A stretch of 64,000 nt of DNA from Lytechinus pictus. Its lineage: Eukaryota; Echinodermata; Echinoidea; Temnopleuroida; Toxopneustidae. A program made the translations under genes and the position numbers. Of this stretch, positions 27,801 to 42,800 are shown one piece after another. The notes below the pieces were generated by a model. The model made no database searches. It was not told the origin of the DNA and saw only the letters and a list, made by a program, of their open reading frames with translations. Every line of letters starts with the position of its first letter. Positions within the stretch are counted from its first letter, which is position 1. The stretch spans positions 23,289,103 through 23,353,102 of the forward strand of contig NC_087254.1 in NCBI RefSeq assembly GCF_037042905.1, read 5' to 3'.

Positions 27801-30800
27801 TGCTAGGTGATTGAACTAGCCATACTGTGGGGAACATAATTACTATTATCAATGGTGACAAGACCAGATACAGAATTCACCCAACTGCACATGTAAACAT
27901 GCATACAACATGACAGAAACAGAGCAATGAGCCCCCGGCGCCTATGTCTATTTTTTGATACCGATCATTCAAAAGCAAACCAGTATAAAGCCTGTTCAGC
28001 CGGTTCACGACACCGAGCTACAACACACTCACACTTTCTAACCCCGAGGCAAAGAGTCGATGAAAGGATGAAACCTCTGATAGTGATCCACCGTGTTGTT
28101 TCTGTAAACAACTTCTTACAAGTCCTAGTACTCTTCTTTTTTTTGCACAGGGAATTAAACCTACCTGATTATATGTCACTTACATGTAGTATCTTAATTT
28201 TCTTCCAAAAATTTCAATTTTTGTTTGCCTCTAAACATCATCAGGACGTTGATCAAATTAAAAGAAAAGGCAAGTTGTATGAAAGTGGAAACTAACACTA
28301 TGCAGTTTCATATTTTGATCATATCATTTAATAGGCAAACAACTGCTAACAGATGTCCTCACATTAAAAATATGACAAAAGTATACAGATGAAATAAATA
28401 TTCACAGTGAGTGACCATTCATTTGTTGTCCCATATGTATATTTTTGTGTGTGGAGCACCTCTAACTCACCAAAATAGCTACATATATCCATTCATTAAT
28501 CTGGTGATTCAAAAAGCAATACATGTGAAACATCTATAGAATACATGCAATTACCATGATAATCATCATTTTTTAAATCACCTCAATCTGATGCTCAGAA
28601 CAAGTCTCCTTTAAAATAAGTAAACATCAAACTGGTTACCAGTCCTAAGCGGTATTCCGCAGGGAATAGTCCTCGGGGGCCCCACCTCTCCATTTTGTAC
28701 ATAAACGACCTCTCGGAAGCAGTTCACAGCACGGAAAGATTGTTCACAGATGACTGCATACTCTACCGAGCAATATCCAACCCCTCCGATGAAGAATCAC
28801 TACAAAAAGACTTGGATAATTTGGTCACATGGGGGATGAAATTCAACGCATCCAAATGCACTGTCATGAGGATCTCCAGAAAGCGAGTACCAGGACATAC
28901 CAATTACTCACTCCTTGGTCAACAACTTCAGAAAGTAAATAGCCATCAATACCTAGGAATACATATAGAAAACAACCTAAAATGGGATAAGCAGTCACAA
29001 CAGGCAACCGCCAAAGGTACGAGGGCTTTAAACTTCATCAGAAGGAACTTCTATCACTGCTCTAAAACAGTGAAGGAACGTCTATATCACACACTTGTTA
29101 GACCCCACCTGGAATATGCATCGATAGCATGGCACCCAGGCACAGTCAAGAACACCAAATTGCTGGAAATGGTTCAGAGACGAGCCGCCCGGTTCGTCAC
29201 AGGGAACTACACACGGGGATCCAGCGTTACAAACATAATGACAACACTTGGCTGGATGTCTCTCGAAGAAAGGAGGCGAAATCACCGAATCATCAACTTA
29301 CCGGTATATAAGATCATCCATGGAGAAACTCAACTTGACTTAAATAAATATGCCACAAGAAAATAACAAGATTAAGAAGATCCCATGATGAACTATATGA
29401 CGTCACTTCAAAGTTCATCACAACTACCCTACTGGCTAATTCCTTCTTCCCTGAAGCAATCTCCCACTGGAATAGTCTCACAGCCGATACGTTATCCTCC
29501 AAAAGCACTGACATACTTAAATTAAAACACAACATACAAAACCTGCAACAAAACAAAACAGAGTAATAATACTCCCACTCTCGTCAGCCCTGAGTTACCC
29601 TTCCTGGTGGAGGACTTCAGGGAATGGAACTACAAGGTACAAAGTGTGTACATTATAAAAAAAACTACCCAAAGTAATGCCTACATGAACATGTACACTG
29701 TACTATACAGTGTAAACACTAAACACTACAATGTTTATGAGAATACCAGATGCTGATCACAACCTCAATTATTCATGGTGTTAAAATACACCATGGAGTT
29801 TGAATATAACTCCACTTTAATGTAAAACAGTGTTTAAGATGAATAATAAACAAAATCTGTTAAATATCAATTAGTGATTGGTTCTTTTCAGCACTTTTAC
29901 AGATAACTGATCAGAGCACTGTACGTACATGTATATAATAATGTACATGTATGGAAAACAAAGATGTGAAATCTAACATATCTGAAGGACTTAAGTTGAA
30001 AAGAATTGTTTTTTTTAGATACTTTTAAAAACCGTTTTCTGTGAAATAGAGTTGTTATAGTAGAGTATTCCGCATGGACGGTCAAGAATGAGAGAATGAG
30101 TGTTCTCACCGATGGGTTTTAACTACAAGTATGAACACCATGAAATAAACACTGACCAATGTAAAATGCTTGGTGTAATCCTCTGTAAACACTGGTGGTG
30201 TAACACCACTATTTTGCAGTGTATAAGTCTATATTCAATGATGTATATTCTCACAAACACATTCACATCTACATGAGATAGCTGCACACATGTATGTATT
30301 TACTCCACCACAACATATGGCTATCAGAGCTGGGGTCCGTTGCAGAAAGAGTTGCGTTTAAACGCAAGACAAAAAATCGATCGCAAGTCCCAAATGAGCG
30401 CTGTTGATTGGTTGAATATCAGGTTGCGCATGATTGTTAAGAGTTGCGATTGATTGCAACTCTTTCTGCAACGGGCCCCAGAACTGATAGATCAAATGCT
30501 CCTATTGCAACAAATTGGTAATGATAATTGGGAGGATATTTTCTCTTTTATTCTTCAATGCAAATGAATATCACTTTACATATTTGTAGTTATTACCCGA
30601 ATGAGGCATTTGGAGACAAGATTGAATATAAATGCGCAGTTTGTCTGGCTAATTGATTTACTCAACACAACAGACATTACAATGGCCAGTCAGGGTTCAG
30701 TCCTATGACAAGGGATTATAATCCGTGCTATGTGTCATTTTCCTATTGCACCTCTGTACTCAATCAGTCAATAATATCCATATTCCCCTTTTATATTGAC

Positions 30801-33800
30801 CTCCAGGGAGTGGAAGGTGTGCATTAAATGCAGGTAAAACATATTGAATCCGATAATGTGTAAAGCACTATGTCATATCGTCTTTAAGGGAAAGTTGAAC
30901 TACACAACAAGTGATGGAGTATAAAATGAAAGCAGAAAAATTAGTGTTAAAACATAAATGAAGGTTTTAAAATAAATACATGATTAAAGAATAATAGAGC
31001 TATAGATTTCAAAAACTTTTATTTTGCAATGTCACATGAAAGCAGGTCCCTCACATGTCATGTAAAATATATATTTTTTCTGTTTTCTCAGAAATAGTTT
31101 ACTTGTGAATCATGCACAAGTTTCTATGAGAACAAGAATTGATAAAATTTATATTTTAAAATTTACATGTATATCACATGCCATATGGGAAAGCTGCTTG
31201 CATATGGCTTCACAAATTCAAAAGTGGAAAAGTTCATATCTCTATTATCATTTGATTCAATTGATTGATTTCAAAATTTTCTTTCATTTCTCTACTTTTA
31301 TCAAAATCAAATTGATGTTGGTGTGGACTTCCTCTCCAATCACCTTATTAATTGAATTGTGTTGCATTTTATAAAGAAATAAATAAAGAAATTCTTCTCT
31401 TGAAGACCAGCCAATGATAATAATTGCTTCTAAAATATTAATCACGTTATACATGTAAATACAATTATATCATAGCAGAACTTGCTCAGATAACCTTCAG
31501 ACTTCTTGATCAACCAATATCCTCGCTATACAGTATGTATTATCTAACTTGGTCAATCAATAAAGGCCTGATATTGCATCATTCATGACACATGAATGGC
31601 ATGTTACATCGCATACATCTCCCTTCCACACCAAAAAGCCAATACATGTTGCCATCGATTACAACGCATACCTGCATTTAACACCCTACAGTGAGCAAGC
31701 GGGGAGTAGCGATGGCTGCTTCCACAAGCAATGGCATGGTCAGACGATTCATGACAAACCCAATGAACTGTACATAACAAGGGGGAAAACAAGCCGCCGC
31801 CGACCACGTTCAACATCACTGTCAGGAATGCAAATCGTAAGCAGGTGTCCGGTATTTGCCATGTAAACTCCCTGCATTTTTTTCCACCTTCTCTCCTTGG
31901 TGCAGTTGCCACTGGGCAAACTTGCCGCTAATCACCGATCAATTTTCCTTTGTGAAACCATCATGCAAATAAAGTGCTCCGCTGTCTAAATGTACATACA
32001 ACACGCGGCAAGCCTGGCATGCGCTTCATACATAAAATATGTCGGTACACAAAGGCAGGTGAAAGTGACAACCATAAAAACACCTTTGTAACCATGGCAA
32101 TCTAATCATAAGGTATTATCAAAGGATTCCATGGATTGAATCTCAATCTATCCTCAAGGATTTATTGAAATATTCTCTGCACTGGTTGCCACCAGCCCCG
32201 CCTGCCTGGCCTAATTAAAATCCTTCTGGCCTAGATTATCAATATGAGATCAATCCACTTTTATTTGTTCTTGTGATACCGATGACTAGCCTGTTCTACC
32301 CTAGGATGTAGCTCGTAATATAAATCTCAAGCCAGCTTATTTGACAATGCACAATTGCAAACATGTACAAATTTGCAAAGTATTGAGATCTACATGTATA
32401 CATGTGTAAATGAATAAAAAGAGTGAGGCTTGTTCTGACATGTTGCAAAAGCATATCAATATTTTGTGCACAATTTATTGGTATATGAAGCAGAAAAAAA
32501 AATTGCAGAGGCAAGCAACTTTTTTTGTTGTCGCATGGGCACTGTCTATTTCAAATCAAGAATCCCGTTTAAAAATTAGCGAGAATTGCAAGTTAGAACA
32601 AATCATTTGTCCAGTGTTTGTATATATGTATACAAACTCATGATGTCACATCTCATATTACATGTATGTTTGTCACTGCAAAAGATAAAATGCATATAAT
32701 GTGCATTAGTAAGGGGTGCAAATGTTCTAAAGAACAGACAAAAAATATTGTTTGCTTTGTTGGATCATACACTGACCTTTCCTCCATTCAAAGACCCATC
32801 ATAACATCCTATCCACTAAAGTTAAGTATATAAAACAAGGCACAATCTATGGAGACCACTCTTCAAGCAACAATTACTTTATACCCCCTCATGTATTACC
32901 ACGTAACTGCTCTGCTTTGAATGATTTTGGTTGCAAGATAACACTGTATACTTGTAAATCAGACTAATGATGCACCTGCATGCCAAAAGAAATCATACAG
33001 TCAACAATCGTTTTTCGTCCACATAAACAATCCTTGACATATTCATCTAGTGTGACCCACTTCGGGTCATGCAAAGGAAATACAGGTGAATTGTTTCAAA
33101 GCTTTTTGTTTAGTGTCCATACAAATAGGTACGACTGGAGCGGATTTAAGGCTACTAAATTTGAAACCCCGCATTGTCCCTTGTGTTTCATTACACACAT
33201 ATACATGTAGGCCATATGTGAGATCGTACAAAATTTTGCATAAGGTGAAAGAGAATACCTACGCACTATTAAAAATGCGAGGTCAAAAATGTGGAATAAG
33301 AGCAAAAAAAAGTTAAGCTACAGTAAGAAGCATTGTACAACAAAGTACCAGTATATTTGATTTTATAGCACCCAAAGATAATCACTTGTGAAGACATGGT
33401 TAGCTTTAAAACAGCTTTAGTTTAAATATGAAACAGTCCCCATTAGTGGTGGTGCTAAGATATTAATTTTGTTTCTAAACTAAGGTGATAGAAGAGTTAC
33501 ATGACCTAAATCTCTCTTTATTATTCTCGTTCTTTTTTCTTCCCTTTTCTCCTTTTCTTTTCTTGAAAAATCATAGGACAGCCCCTACCCCCTGTATTTC
33601 TGTCCCTAAATCAGCCTGATTTGTTCAATCTCAAAATACTAGCTAATGAGAACCTCTTTGAAATTAATATTGACATTCAGAGAACACCATATCCACAAGC
33701 TTTAATAAGCAGTGAATACTCGCATGATCAAGGAATGTGACCTTGGGCTATATGAACATGTACATGTATACAGTCATGTAGCATGCTCACTTTAGGTTCT

Positions 33801-36800
33801 AACATGGGAAAAAATACATGGGAGCCCGAGGATTGGCCCCCTATAATGTCCTATAGAGCCCTGGAAACTATTTAACGAGCCCCTGAATTCTCATAGGGTC
33901 TTATATCATAAACTGTAATAAAATGTAGCAAAATAGGACTGGTGAGCTTAAAAAGTAGCCCTAAATGTTTTTTTCCGTGGAATCTAAGTGTAAAACCATA
34001 GAATTAGTATATGGTAGAGATGAATTATCCCCCCCCCCAAAAAAAAAAAAAAATTGGAGTGCCTCTCTATTTGCCAATTACATGTATGCAGCTGGACAAG
34101 TCATGAAATAGCACATATTTTGCAAAAATCCCACTTTGACCCAAGATTAAAATTCCCTGGTTAAGCCAAGGAAATAGCCCACTTATTTTCTCATTACAAT
34201 TTGTCCCCTAATTCATTCTGACCATGATAGTTTGTCAAACCAGAAATAGCAGGGTTATTCATGCATTGTAAACAAAAATGAAATATAATAAGATGGATCT
34301 CTCTGACAGGAGTCCTGCAAGCATCTTTTCATCAGTAATCCTCACATATCAGACTAAACACACTGAGTACAGAAAAGCACCTGAACACTTATATCAGGAT
34401 TACAAGACGATGTAAAGATTTTTGGTAAGGTAAGTGCTTATAGCAAGCAGTTGCCATTCAAAACAAAACTTGAAATAAAATTTGATTTAAAAAAGTCTGT
34501 AGGCAAATTAACCATCCATTATGAGATTATTCATGAATTAAATCTCTACAGCCTAAAGTATGATTTGTATTAATCAACAATAGAGTCAGTCATGAGACCT
34601 TTCTTGAATGTGAAAGTTGGTGGTAACTGGTGATAGAATGTCAATGCTCTTAAGCAAGATGATAAAGAGTCAATGGTGTTTCACTGAAATACGCTACAAT
34701 CTGTCGTAAATCCACAGGAAAAAACAGACAAAACAGTGATAATAAAGAAGTTCTAAAAATATAGAAATGAATCAAAGAATGGAAAAATTGCACCTGTTGC
34801 ATAAGAAATTGACGTAGTGTTCCATGGCAAGACAAGCTGTATATAGTCGGTGGTGATAGAGAGGAACAGGAGGGTCAAGTATTAATGGAATATTTGTTTT
34901 TTTTATCTTTAACATCAGAATCACTTTTTTAAAAGTACATGTAAGACTCCCTCTTTCTGCTGTAGGCTATTTTTACTACTACGATAATAATGATGATGGC
35001 AACTGTTATTACATGTACTGCAACTACTACGTCTGTGTGTCCTACTTCACGACATGCAGTGAAAGGACTATCAAAATTTCTGCTGCTCTTTCTCTATCAT
35101 CTACAACTACAATTACTACAACAATACAGGTAACTACTACTGCTATTCCTAAACAGAGATGTAATAAAAACTGAGAGTTCAGAGTCATGACCAACACCTT
35201 CCCCCCATAAACTTTGTATATGTGGGACAAGGTCAGCCTAGACTTCATCCCTTCCCGATATGCACTTTTACAACAACAAACAAGGTGGTTCACGAACCAC
35301 GAGTCTCGCCTGATTTGCGATCAATAAAATATGCAATATGATCTTTTAACCTCTAGATGACCTTTGACCCCATCATCCTCATGGACACAGATGTGGTATT
35401 ACCCAAGGATCATGTGTACCAAGTGTGAACATAATTGATATAGAAATAAAGAAATGAGAGCAATTTGAATAAAAACTTTAAAAAAGGATTATTAACCTCA
35501 TATCATTAGACCTATTGACCCCTAGATGACCTTTGACCCCATCATTCTCATGGGGTCACATGTGGTATTACCCAAGGATCATATGTACCAGGTATGAACA
35601 TAATTTATGAAAAACTGAATATATGAGAGCAAGTTGAACAAAAACTTTAAGATTTTCAAACAAACCAACAGACTAACACGACTAAAAAGACCAATGGTCC
35701 AACAGACCAACAGGAAAAGTGATAACTACATGTACATGCAGGTCTCTGCGAAACTTTGTTCAGGAGAGACACAAATACTAGTAGTAGTGAGGCAAATTTT
35801 AATGAAAAGAAAAAACAGATCCTGAAAGACGAGATGAGCTACTTTGCATTTTGCTATCTCGAGTAGATCGCAAGCTAGTTTGAAAATATACCAGGCTTTG
35901 AGGGAGTGTAGCACAAATTATGTCCATGAATGGACTAGCAAATTACTATTTTTTTTTGCAGCTAGGGGTGAACCTCCTATGGAAAAATAGCAATATTGCC
36001 AGTCCAACTGAGGAGGAATAATTAAAAGTAACGCCTGGCATATTTCTTTTATGCCCTACCTTTAATATTAAAACGATAGATCTTAATAATCTAATCCTCA
36101 TGATTCATCACCAATCTGAACCAAACATATCACACATGGACTGAAATAGGCAAAGTAACCATCCATTATGAGATCGTTCATGAATAAAATCTCTAGAGTA
36201 TGATTTGTATACATTAACAATAGAGTACGGAGACCTTTCTTGAATGTGAAGGTTGCTGGTAATAGAATGTCAATGTCAATGATCTTTAGCAAAGGACAAA
36301 GAGTCAATGGTGTTTGTCTGAAATACGCTGAAATCCATCATAAATCCAGAGGAAAGATGTTACAAAACAGTGAATATAAACAAGGTCTAATCTCGAAATG
36401 AATCAAAGAATTGAAAAATTGCACCCGTTGCACAATAAATTCATGTAGTGTTCCATGGCAAAGAGTATAAGCTGTATATAGTCGGTGGTGATAGAGACGA
36501 ACAGGAGGGGCAAGTGTTTATGAAACAGTTGGTTTTTGATCTTTCACATTGATAAGCATCACCTTTTTTTAACATTAAGATTCCCTCTTTCTGCTGTCTT
36601 TTTACTACTACGATAATAATGATGGCAACTGCTATTACATGTACTGCAACTACTATGTCTGTTTGTACTACTAAATGACATGCAGTGACAGGACAATCAC
36701 ACTTTCTGCTGCCCTCTCTCTATCGCCTACAACTACAAGTACTACAATGTAGCTACTACTAATATTCCTACACAGGGATGTAATCGAAACTGGGAGTTGT

Positions 36801-39800
36801 AAGTCATGAGGCCGCTGAACAACACCTTCCCCCATAGACTTTGTACATTACTTGGGCCAAGGCCGGGAAAACGTCGCCGATGCCGGCCTAGACTACATCC
36901 CTGCCCCATGTATACTTCCAGAACAACAAAAGCTACTAGCAGTATTAGTTGTAGTTAGGTAATTAAAAAAAACAGCTCTTACAAAGAGACGATTTTAGAC
37001 ACAAAATGAGCTACTTTGCATGTTGCTATCTTGAGTAGATTGCAAGTTGTTACGCAAATATTTCAGGCTTTGACAAATTTTTTTTTTGCTTATTCAGCAC
37101 GAAGGTGACACACAGACTTCTGCATAGGATGAACAACATTCATATTGCGCTTAAACTATACCTTTGAATATGCACTTTGCAGAGGTTCTCTTAAAAAAAA
37201 AAAGATCAATTTACTTGGTAAAGTACAGCAGCCACATAAAAACAAGGGTTATTTTGGCAAAGCCGAATGCTATCAGCACCATGATCATCAATCTGCCTAA
37301 ATCCTATGGTTATTAATAGCCAGACCAGCAATCCGGCCATTGGTTCATATTCCCGTGATGAAAAGCGATCGGACGGTTTACGAAATGGGAGTTCAGGCAT
37401 GGATACGCATACTGTGCTTGTAGATTTTGAAGAATGCATGGATTCCCGGGAAAGCAGAGAAGCAAAGTCAAACTAGGCCTAATCTACGTCCCAGACGCTG
37501 TCCAACCCACATGAAACCCATATTATACACCCCGTATATCTGCTTACAATTTCATTAGAGAAAATGGGATGCACGGCAGTGCCATCATCTCTCATATTAA
37601 CTGGGAATAAAAGCCCGCATTTCCTACCGAGATGGACAAACAGTGATCTTTTATACATCAAATTCGATATGATGTATGTACATGTATATTCTACTATATT
37701 TAATGGGGTAGAGCAGAAAAACCGGCGTGATTAAGAGCACCCATTAAAACCTTTGAATCTGAGTCGCCTTTGCATATTATATTCATCATTAAAGGGGAAG
37801 TATACCATGATCTCTAGGTGCATTTTAATAGCAAAAGGAGAAAAGTCAAAGACAACCCAATAAAGAGAGTAATGGTTATCAAAATTTTATTAATTTTATG
37901 ATATAAAGAGTTGCTATACGATGTCACATAATTTACAAATTCCATTTTTTATCCAGTGGTTCACAACTTGAACTGAAAAAATATTCACAAGGAGGCATGT
38001 ATTGAAAAAAGGTGTCTGATAATGTAATATGGATGCACAGGCAAAATCATCATCATTTTCTCATTATTTATTTTATCATTTTCTTTTTATATGAGATAAT
38101 GCCAGTTTAAATATAAATATGACATAATGAGGAGTGGGGTGCGTGCATGTCACATATAAACACCAATCTATTATAAACTCTGTTATTGGTAAATTTTCAC
38201 AATCTTTCATTAATACTTCTCTTATTTTTCTCCTTTTATTAATTCCAACTTGATTGGTGATCTTAGCATTATAAGGTGATAACTGGAAGGTGAAACAAAA
38301 CAAAATGGTAAACGATTGAAAACAGAATTCCATTGAAGAAGTGATGATCTTTCAGTCAAAATTAATGCATTTTGGTAATGTATGTGTCTAAATATTTGAA
38401 TGTCATATAAGGAAAATAGAGGTAATGTGATTATACAGCAAAGAGCATTCCAGGCAATACTTGCACTTGAATGTACAGAGTATAACATACCAAGCATGCA
38501 ATATTAGAAGACAATGAGGTCACGGCTTCCACATGATTGAAAATGTGATTCAGCAAAGAAAAAAAAAAGACTGAACTGTTCTCATACTTTTGGTTATAAC
38601 TTGGCGACACCATAATTTCTGATGATATTTTTATAATAGAAATGCTTCTTTCAATAACTAATAATTATTTAGGCTGTGGGACCCTCCTTCAAGTGACCTG
38701 AATTGGTAATGATGGGACAGATGAGGCCTTATCCGGTCACTCTAAGAGCTGAGGAGCAAAATGCATGGGTCAGGTAAAATGTCAACAAGCCAGGAAAATG
38801 CATTAGCTTCCCACATCTGTGACGTCCTTCCGAAAGTAATTTATCAAATACTAAAACCTTGTGGGATAAAATGTCAAGATTCTATCACATCATTTCTGCA
38901 GTACAATTCCACTTATATCAATGCATTAATCTACAGATCTGATATACATGTAAGCACCATTTTTTAAACTATTCATTTCTTTTGATCAAGCATATTTAAG
39001 TAGTAACGAGATAAGAATTCAAAGATCGAAGAAAATTAATTTGTTGTTTCAAGGGTTTGAGAAGTCTCTTAAAAAACGTCTGAAACGTCTCTTGAAAGAT
39101 TATTATGGTAAGATCATACATTTAGATTTCTAATGAGAATATGTTGAGCTACACAATGGGCTGCAGACCAATAAACATTCTCAATAAGAGAACCTCTAAG
39201 TTGAAAAAAAGAGAGAAAAAAATGTGATTTTGATATAAACTATAAGTGATTTCGATATTTTCAAGATGACTTATTCTATTATTCATTTATTCAGTTTTTT
39301 TTATAATTATTTATTACCTAATGACAACACCACCAACAACAACAACAATAATAATGATAATAATAATAGAAATTATACTAATAATAATGATAATAATAAT
39401 ATTATTATTAGTCAATAATATTTTTTGAGGGGGGGGGGGGGTATTGTAAAAGCCAGGACTGAGCTCCATATTTGAGATTTACAATCTGAATGCTGTATCT
39501 TGAAATTATTGCTCACTCAAACTCAAGTACCAGTATACATGTATGTAGCTTTAATGGAGGGTTTTATCCTACCAGTAAAATTTGCGGTCATTTTCTTCCA
39601 TGAGATCAATGAAATTGCATACTGTTACCAGGATATGTTTCAATAGACATCCCCCTAGTTATCCATAATTGTAATGTATGTTTATACCCATGTGTAAATG
39701 TACAGAATTTTTTTTTTTTTTTACTTTCTCCAGTTTCTCTGTGCCCACTCCCCCTTCCCTTTCTCTCTCTTCTCTCATTTATCCATACACTACATTATAA

Positions 39801-42800
39801 CAGAACAAGGCTTTTGATCAGACTGGTTTCCTCAATTTGTCCCAATTAGGACCCATTATCTGAATGGTGTTTGCAATTAGTGGCAAGAGGACTTTACATA
39901 GTGTGGAATATTGCCTATTGATGCAATAGCAACCACACGAGCATGTACTGTGCAGAATAAACATGCAGTTTGTCTTCATTGCATTGTTCCTTTTGTATAT
40001 TTTCTTTCTCTTCTGTTTTAATTTGCTAAATGCAACAATCATTTAAAACTATTTACATTGTACACCTTCCATTTGGGTATTCAGATGGTACAATGGCTAT
40101 CGTGTGAAAGGTGGACTGGTCATATAAAGTCAACTTTTTTTTTTCTTTTTAAGAAGAACTTTCAATACCTTTATTGCAAAAGCCTTTCAAACATCCAATC
40201 AGAACAATCACATGTCTACTACATGCATATTTTTTGGGTGTATTTTGAAGAGGCATGCAACCCTGGTACTTGTAAAATTATTTGTGTGAAATAACAAAAT
40301 TAGAGAGAGAGAATAATAAAAGTTTGAAAAAAGTCAGAAAAGGAATGAGAAAAATACAGATTTGAAAATAAAAGGTGATGATTAAACCTACATTTAGATG
40401 ATATCTCAAATTAAGGAGCCTTTTCAGGGCAGTCACTATGCAGAGGATCTATAATTCTCTTTTTAAATAACATGAAAGGAACTTCAAAGCACACAAAACA
40501 CAATGACCCCTTTCACCCTTTCCAAAACCTAAATTTCCCCCCTCTTAACAGCAAACTGTTACCATTAACTTAGAAAGCAACAGTGTGTACATACTTATTT
40601 ACTGGTAACTGCTCCAACACATTATTGTGCAAAATTTGCATAAATTGTGAAATCTACAGAACAATTCTGCTTTATAATTTCATATGTACATGTTGAACTT
40701 TAATAACAAATGGCAAATAACAGGCTAGAATTTGTAGAAAATACCACTTAGCACCTTACAGAAGACCACCACTGTCACCTCCTCTACCTTCTCAAATACA
40801 CCTGTTGGTTAAAAGATTCAAAACTTACTGTTTCGGTAGGATTACCACCATTGGAAGTTTTTCTCCTACGATTAATGGCTGACTTGATGAAGCTCATCTT
40901 AAAGAATGTACAATAAAAATACAATGGAAAAGTTGCTCCTTGGAATGCTTTACTTTTGCCTGTGCAGTGGCACAATGTGAGCACTAAAAGCACTCTGGCT
41001 ATAATTGGGGGCTCTGCCCAGTGTTTGAGTGCCCCCTGGAGCACAATAGACACAGATTGGCAGTGCTCAAATCCTTGCAATCAATGCCAATATGAACACA
41101 TATTTCTCCTCTAAGTACATTATTCACGGGTTATCCTCAAATTAAAATCCAAGAGACCTCTGATGGGCAGCATCCTCGGTATGGAATGGATTGGAATGAG
41201 AATTAAGAATGAATGAGTGAAGCAAAGAAGCTACAGCTGGAAGGAAGAAATGGAATGCGGAAGATCAGAAGAGAGGAATCTTATGCGACGAGATCAAAGA
41301 CACTCAAATTGGGTTCGGCACGGTGGTTGGTTGCGCATGTTTTGAGTTGCGAGTGGGATAGCAGGCGCCGGGAAGAGGTGATCACTGCTCCCTGTGCAAG
41401 GCTACAGCTGCAGAGTTTCCGAGCAAAGTGGCAGGGTACGGGAGGGTGATGTTGGCATTATGCATGCGAGGCCTGCTCTCCAGCGAGGGACGCTGCAGGT
41501 TTCTTATTCCCTCTTTCGCCGGCGGACAACACTGAAGATGACGACGCCACGGTTGCACGAGATAGAGCCCATGCATATGGGAACGTGCAAATGATCAATG
41601 CCCAGTGTATGTTTGCAATTGGTTGTGTATGGGTGTGTGTGTATGCGTTGGGTGTGTATGCTCTATATATTCTGGTTTGTGTATTGTGATGCCAGCATGC
41701 ATAGACAATGGTGCAGGGATGGACACCCAAAGCATCCATCTGGGAAGCCCAAATAAATACATAATGCAAATATATGCTGATGAACTGAAGTCCTAAATTG
41801 ATAAATACACTCTCACTTCTCACATCCATCACCCCCACCCCTATTCTATCATTTCCAATTTCAGAGATTGGTGTTTCTTATCTCTTTCTTCCTCTCTTCC
41901 TGCATACTAGACACAAGTTTACAATGTTGTGATTATTCATCCACCTCTAAATTACCCCCCCCCTATTTTTGACATTGGCTTTTTTCATCTCTTTTTTTCC
42001 TCTCTCCCTGCTTTCTTGACACAAGTGGTATATATTTATCCATCTCTCCTCAACTGTCCTTTCCTCTCTTTCTAACCCTTTCCTTTTATTTCAAATTTTG
42101 ACAATCTCATTTTTTTCTCTTCCCTTTCCTGTTATACATGTACGTTTCCCTTCTCATTTGATTCCAATGGATATTCCCATCCCCAACCCACCTCTTGACT
42201 ACCCCCCCCTCCTTTCCTCTCTCTTTTTCTAACATTCCCTCTTTTTTATATTGGTTTTTCTTATTTCTGCTTTCTATACACAAGTGATTATACTTACCCA
42301 TCTCTCTTCAACTGCGCTTTCCTCTCTATTTCTTTCCTTTTTTCACAAAGTTTTATTTTCTCACATTTTATCAAAATGCTTCTTTTATCTTTCCTGCTCT
42401 TAAATCTTTCCCTTTTCATGTAATTACAATGGCTATTCTCATCCCCCAGGATTTTCTGTTCTTCTCTCCTTCTCACACTATACTCTATTTATTTCCCCTC
42501 ACCCCTCTCTCTAACTCATTCTATCATCTAATGATCTACTAATAGGCTAATCTAACCTCGGCTAAATGTGTTTCTATTGGCTGCAGTGCATTCATGTACA
42601 ATGCTCCGTTATATGGCAGGTTGCTAGTGATGGCATAGCTAATGAGCGACACATCTTCTCCTATTCATTCCCTATTACTTCTCACCGAGACGACGCTGTG
42701 TAAGGGTTCTCTTTTTTTATTACTTTCTTATGAGGCAAGCCGTCTCAGTTTAAGAACTAGTAGCACAATGCAAATGCACGCACCTGCTTCCTTGAAAGAT

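Noticed and set aside
27927-28295. 122-codon ORF as a gene
   Set aside because: No domain, Kozak or splice support; composition like the surrounding intron.
29398-29405. Third TGACGTCA site
   Set aside because: It lies inside a decayed retrotransposon coding region, so it is best read as incidental.
41213-41838. Overlapping ORFs on both strands in the GC-richer block
   Set aside because: Opposed frames of similar length with no conserved motif; more likely promoter/UTR composition than protein.
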